Source of the DNA: Thermopolyspora flexuosa
GTDB taxonomy: Bacteria; Actinomycetota; Actinomycetes; Streptosporangiales; Streptosporangiaceae
Direction of reading: 5' to 3'
Assembly (NCBI RefSeq): GCF_006716785.1
Contig: NZ_VFPQ01000001.1
Span: forward strand, 2,914,001-2,978,000
DNA: 64,000 bases
Shown here: positions 61,306 to 64,000 of the stretch, one piece after another
Layout of the letters: each line of letters opens with the position of its first letter
Numbering within the stretch: the first letter of the stretch is position 1
Notes under the pieces: generated by a model
Database searches by the model: none
What the model saw: only the letters and a program-made list of their open reading frames with translations
Told to the model about the DNA's origin: nothing
Made by a program: the position numbers and the translations under genes

Positions 61306-63048
61306 TCAGCGCCGGCCGCCCCGCAGGGACAGGCCCACGAGCACCGGGTCGTGGTCGGAGGAGCGGAACGCGTCCGGCCGGTACAGGCCCGGCGGGTTGA
61401 ACTCGGTGTTGTAGTCGAGGATGCGAGGCTCGTCGGCGTTGATGTGCCAGATCGTCGCCCCGGTGACCCGCCGGAGCAGCCCGCGGCCGACGAGCACGTG
61501 GTCGAGCTCCCCGGCGAGGCCCTCGAACACGTAGCTGTAGCGCAGGCGGGCCGGGACGTGCCGCTTGGTCACGCTCACCAGGCCGCCCGCCTCCAGCGTT
61601 TCGACGGGGTCCTCCTCCGCGTAGGCGTTGAGGTCACCGAGCACCACCGGGTTCGGCGTCCGCAGCGTGGCGATCAGGTCGAGCACGGCCCGCGCCTGGC
61701 GGACCCGCTCGGCGTTGAAGCAGCCCTGGCCGTCGCCCTGGTCGGCGTCGGGGCCTGCGGCGCCGTCGCAGCCCTTGGACTTGAAGTGGTTGACGATCAG
61801 GGTGAACTCGGTGCCGCCCCGCCCGGCGGGCCGGAAGGTCTGGACGAGCGGCGGGCGGCGGAACACGGGGTCGTCCGACGAGCGTGCCGGGCCGACCGGG
61901 GTGAGCCTGGCCGGTCTGTAGACGGCGGCCACCTGGATCTGGTCGGTGCCGGGGTTCGGGTGGGCGAGGGCCGCGTACGTGCCCGGGCCGAGCTCGGCGT
62001 TGAGCGCGTCGACGAGGGCGTTCAGCGCGACCTGACCGTTGTTCTCCACCTCCATCAGGCCGATCACGTCGGCGTTGAGGCCCTTGACGGTGGCGACGAG
62101 CTTGGCGAGCTGGCGGTCCCGCTCCTGCTCGGTGCTCGCGCCGCGCGAGCCGATCGTGGTGAACCAGTTGAGCGTGTTGAGGCTCGCCACCCGGACGTCG
62201 CCGCCGACCCGGTCCGGTACGGCGGGGCGGGGGTTGGTGCGCAGGAACCCGACCGGCCGGGTGGGGTGGAGCCGGTACGCGCCGAAGCCGTAGCCGAGCA
62301 CGCCGGTGACGCCGGCCACGGTGTCGCCGAGCCGTACCGGGCGCGGGACAAGGTGTGGGACGGTGGCGGGGTTCTCCGCGGTGGAGCCGTCGTCGATGAG
62401 CAGGGCGCGGCGGGCGTTGCGCGCCGGGTCCACGCCGGGGCGGTCGGTGGGCTGGTAGAGGCGGCCCTCGGCGGAGACGGTGATCTCGCCGTAGCGGCCC
62501 AGGTTGTAGTGCTCGGTGACGGTGAGCGGCTCGGGGAAGGCGAGCAGCATGTTCTCGACCGGCTCGAAGGTGACGCCGTCCGGCCGCGGCAGCTCGTACC
62601 GGAGCGGGGTGATGCGCCCGGTGCCGCACACGTCGACGGCGGTCACCGGGGACAGCTCGGTCCAGCCGTTGAACTCGACGGCCCGGCCGGTGACGAGCAC
62701 GCGGTCGCCGACCTTGACGTCGCGCAGGCCGGTCCCGGCGTAGGCGAACAGGCCCTCGGAGGTGCGCGGGTCGGCGTCCGGGGTGGGGTCCTGGAGGAAG
62801 AACCCGCGCAGCTGGTCGTCCCGCTGGAAGTCGCCGGTGACGATGCCCTCGACGCGCACGGTACGGCCGGCCAGCGGGGTGGCGTCGCCGCTGCCCTGCA
62901 CCTCGGCGATCTCGTGGGTGGGCGGGACCGCGCACGCGTCGGCGGGGGACGCGGCGGCCGGGGACGCGGCGGCCGGGGACGCGGTGAGGGCCGCCGTCAC
63001 GGCGACGGCGGTGAGGGTGGCGGATAACGCCCGGAACGTGAGACGCAT
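61306..63048 (-). CDS. Secreted ExeM/NucH-type nuclease
   Basis: 580 residues. Signal peptide ending near ASPAAA (with a short ASPAA repeat), an OB-fold region (about 45-250) and an endonuclease/exonuclease/phosphatase domain (about 290-575) with catalytic VIGLMEVENNG, VNHFKSKG, VLGDLNAYAEEDP and SSDHDPVLVG. Degrades extracellular DNA. ATG 63048. Confidence 0.92.
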   Translation of the reverse strand: MRLTFRALSATLTAVAVTAALTASPAAASPAAASPADACAVPPTHEIAEVQGSGDATPLAGRTVRVEGIVTGDFQRDDQLRGFFLQDPTPDADPRTSEGLFAYAGTGLRDVKVGDRVLVTGRAVEFNGWTELSPVTAVDVCGTGRITPLRYELPRPDGVTFEPVENMLLAFPEPLTVTEHYNLGRYGEITVSAEGRLYQPTDRPGVDPARNARRALLIDDGSTAENPATVPHLVPRPVRLGDTVAGVTGVLGYGFGAYRLHPTRPVGFLRTNPRPAVPDRVGGDVRVASLNTLNWFTTIGSRGASTEQERDRQLAKLVATVKGLNADVIGLMEVENNGQVALNALVDALNAELGPGTYAALAHPNPGTDQIQVAAVYRPARLTPVGPARSSDDPVFRRPPLVQTFRPAGRGGTEFTLIVNHFKSKGCDGAAGPDADQGDGQGCFNAERVRQARAVLDLIATLRTPNPVVLGDLNAYAEEDPVETLEAGGLVSVTKRHVPARLRYSYVFEGLAGELDHVLVGRGLLRRVTGATIWHINADEPRILDYNTEFNPPGLYRPDAFRSSDHDPVLVGLSLRGGRR

Positions 63049-63230
63049 GCCGGGAGCCTAGATCCGGATGGCCAGGAACAATCGGCATCACGCCGCACAA
63101 CGAATGAATTCAAAGCAAATTTGACAATTGATGTCGACAGTGGTCGATGATGACTGTGTGCCGCTGACGTGGCGAGGGCCGAATTTCGCCTTTTCCGGCG
63201 ATCGCGCCGCGGCCGGCTCGCCGGTTCCCG

Positions 63231-63525
63231 TCACCGGGCCCGGGCCGTGCCGAACCGCCCGCGGGCGGCGAGCTCGACGGTCGCCGGCACGGCCACCGCC
63301 TCGGCGGCGAGCAGCGAGATCGGCACCACGAGCCGCACCGGGCCCGCCTCGAGCGGGCTCGCCCCGCCGAGCAGCACGCCGACGAACGCTCCGGGCAGGG
63401 CGACCAGGCCCACGGTGCGGGTCTGGTCGAGCGCGGGCACGAGCGCCTGGGCCGCCGCCGGGCGGCAGATCTCCAGCGCCGCGGCCCGGGGCAGGAGACC
63501 GAGCGCCGGCGCGGCCTCCGCCTCT
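63231..63525 (-). pseudogene. fetB-like permease C-terminal remnant
   Basis: The last 85 residues of the minus-strand frame, PALDQTRTVGLVALPGAFVG followed by VLLGGASPLEAG, match the end of UPF0014/FetB iron exporter permease. The N-terminal membrane helices are missing and the upstream frame is low-complexity. Truncated gene. Confidence 0.6.
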
Positions 63526-63744
63526 CCCCTGCGCCGCCCCTGACGCGGGGCCGTCGATCCCTCGTGCGAAGGGGTCCGGATTTGGCGGGCGGGCGCCGAC
63601 GTGACGTAGTTTCGGGCTGGGGACCCGGAACCGGGACGGGCCACCCGCCCGGATACGGTCGATTCAGAGCCATGACGAGGCGCCGGGACGACCGGTGATG
63701 GGGGGCGTCCGCGCCGGTCGCCGAGCGCTGCTTTTCGAGGGGCG

Positions 63745-64000
63745 ATGCACAAGGATCTGGTACGGCTCGCGCGGGCCGAGCAGGCCGTCCGCCGCCACCT
63801 GGCCGTCTGCCTGGGCGCGGCCGTGCTCACCGGGCTGCTCGTGCTCGTCCAGGCCGAGCTGCTCGCGGGGGTGCTGTCCGGCCGGTTCGCCACCGCCGTG
63901 CTGTTCCCGCTCGCGCTGGTGATCGCGGTGCGCGGGCTGCTCACCTGGCTGCAGGGGATCGCCGCCGGGCGCACCGCCACGGAGCTGAAGTCGGCGCTGC
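63745..64000 (+). CDS. cydD: CydD-type ABC exporter, N-terminus only
   Basis: 85 residues visible: LVRLARAEQAVRRHLAVCLG, two hydrophobic helices (AVLTGLLVLVQAELLAGVL, AVLFPLALVIAVRGLLTWLQ). Resembles the first membrane part of CydD, which with CydC exports thiols needed for cytochrome bd. ATG follows GAGGGG. The cut end hides the ATPase domain. Confidence 0.65.
   Translation, partial: MHKDLVRLARAEQAVRRHLAVCLGAAVLTGLLVLVQAELLAGVLSGRFATAVLFPLALVIAVRGLLTWLQGIAAGRTATELKSAL

Noticed and set aside
63121-63151. Promoter TTGACA near 63121
   Set aside because: Perfect -35 but no good -10 at 16-18 bp and no plus-strand gene follows until 63745.

Overview
The window is GC-rich actinomycete DNA. This is inferred from strong G/C third-position bias, frequent GTG and TTG starts with purine-rich ribosome sites, a shared MsiK-type sugar ATPase, and CebR operators of the form TGGGAGCGCTCCCA. 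A filamentous Streptosporangiales- or Streptomyces-like host fits best; I cannot name the genus. No rRNA, canonical tRNA, CRISPR array, integrase or transposase is visible.

Left part (1-22.6 kb) is mostly carbohydrate metabolism. A partial rpsD and a HugZ/DUF2470-type haem gene diverge over two iron-box-like sites. Next come a ROK regulator and an Entner-Doudoroff operon (edd-glk-eda), a transglutaminase-like gene, and a maltose/alpha-glucan block: LacI regulator, GH13 alpha-glucosidase, malEFG-type importer, msiK ATPase, a secreted beta-helix protein, a pullulanase and a CBM20 alpha-amylase.

Middle part (22.6-33.6 kb) holds a surface nonulosonic-acid (sialic-type) glycan cluster: a cytidylyltransferase-HAD phosphatase-synthase fusion, a truncated GT2 glycosyltransferase, and two convergent glycosyltransferase-like genes. 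Between its two halves lies the most striking locus: two tandem Ro60/Rsr (TROVE) genes with four Y-RNA-like genes. All four RNAs share GGTGCGMAG-N8-TACTTC and a two-helix Y stem. One carries an almost complete circularly permuted tRNA, two carry a reduced tRNA-like head, and one is a bare stem. Bacterial Y RNAs and their tRNA mimicry are already known; the paired Ro60 paralogues, the four-RNA set and the promoter element shared by two of the RNAs are what look new here.

The cellobiose regulon (33.6-42.4 kb) has cebEFG-bglC-cebR, a second GH1 beta-glucosidase and an aldose epimerase-like gene, with five operator-like sites. A class II DAHP synthase gene follows. Its 3' end plus terminator is repeated twice more downstream; each copy is followed by a converging XRE regulator (one intact, two decayed), and two copies also carry a paralogous membrane protein of unknown family (43.9-49.5 kb). 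This looks like stepwise build-up of an accessory cassette at the end of a housekeeping gene.

Right part (49.6-64 kb): a six-gene aromatic-ring catabolic operon with a divergent LysR regulator; an SMR efflux gene with a TetR regulator and a four-fold TGTACA operator; a thioredoxin; a WXG100-associated four-gene module; a secreted nuclease; a fetB remnant; and the start of cydD.
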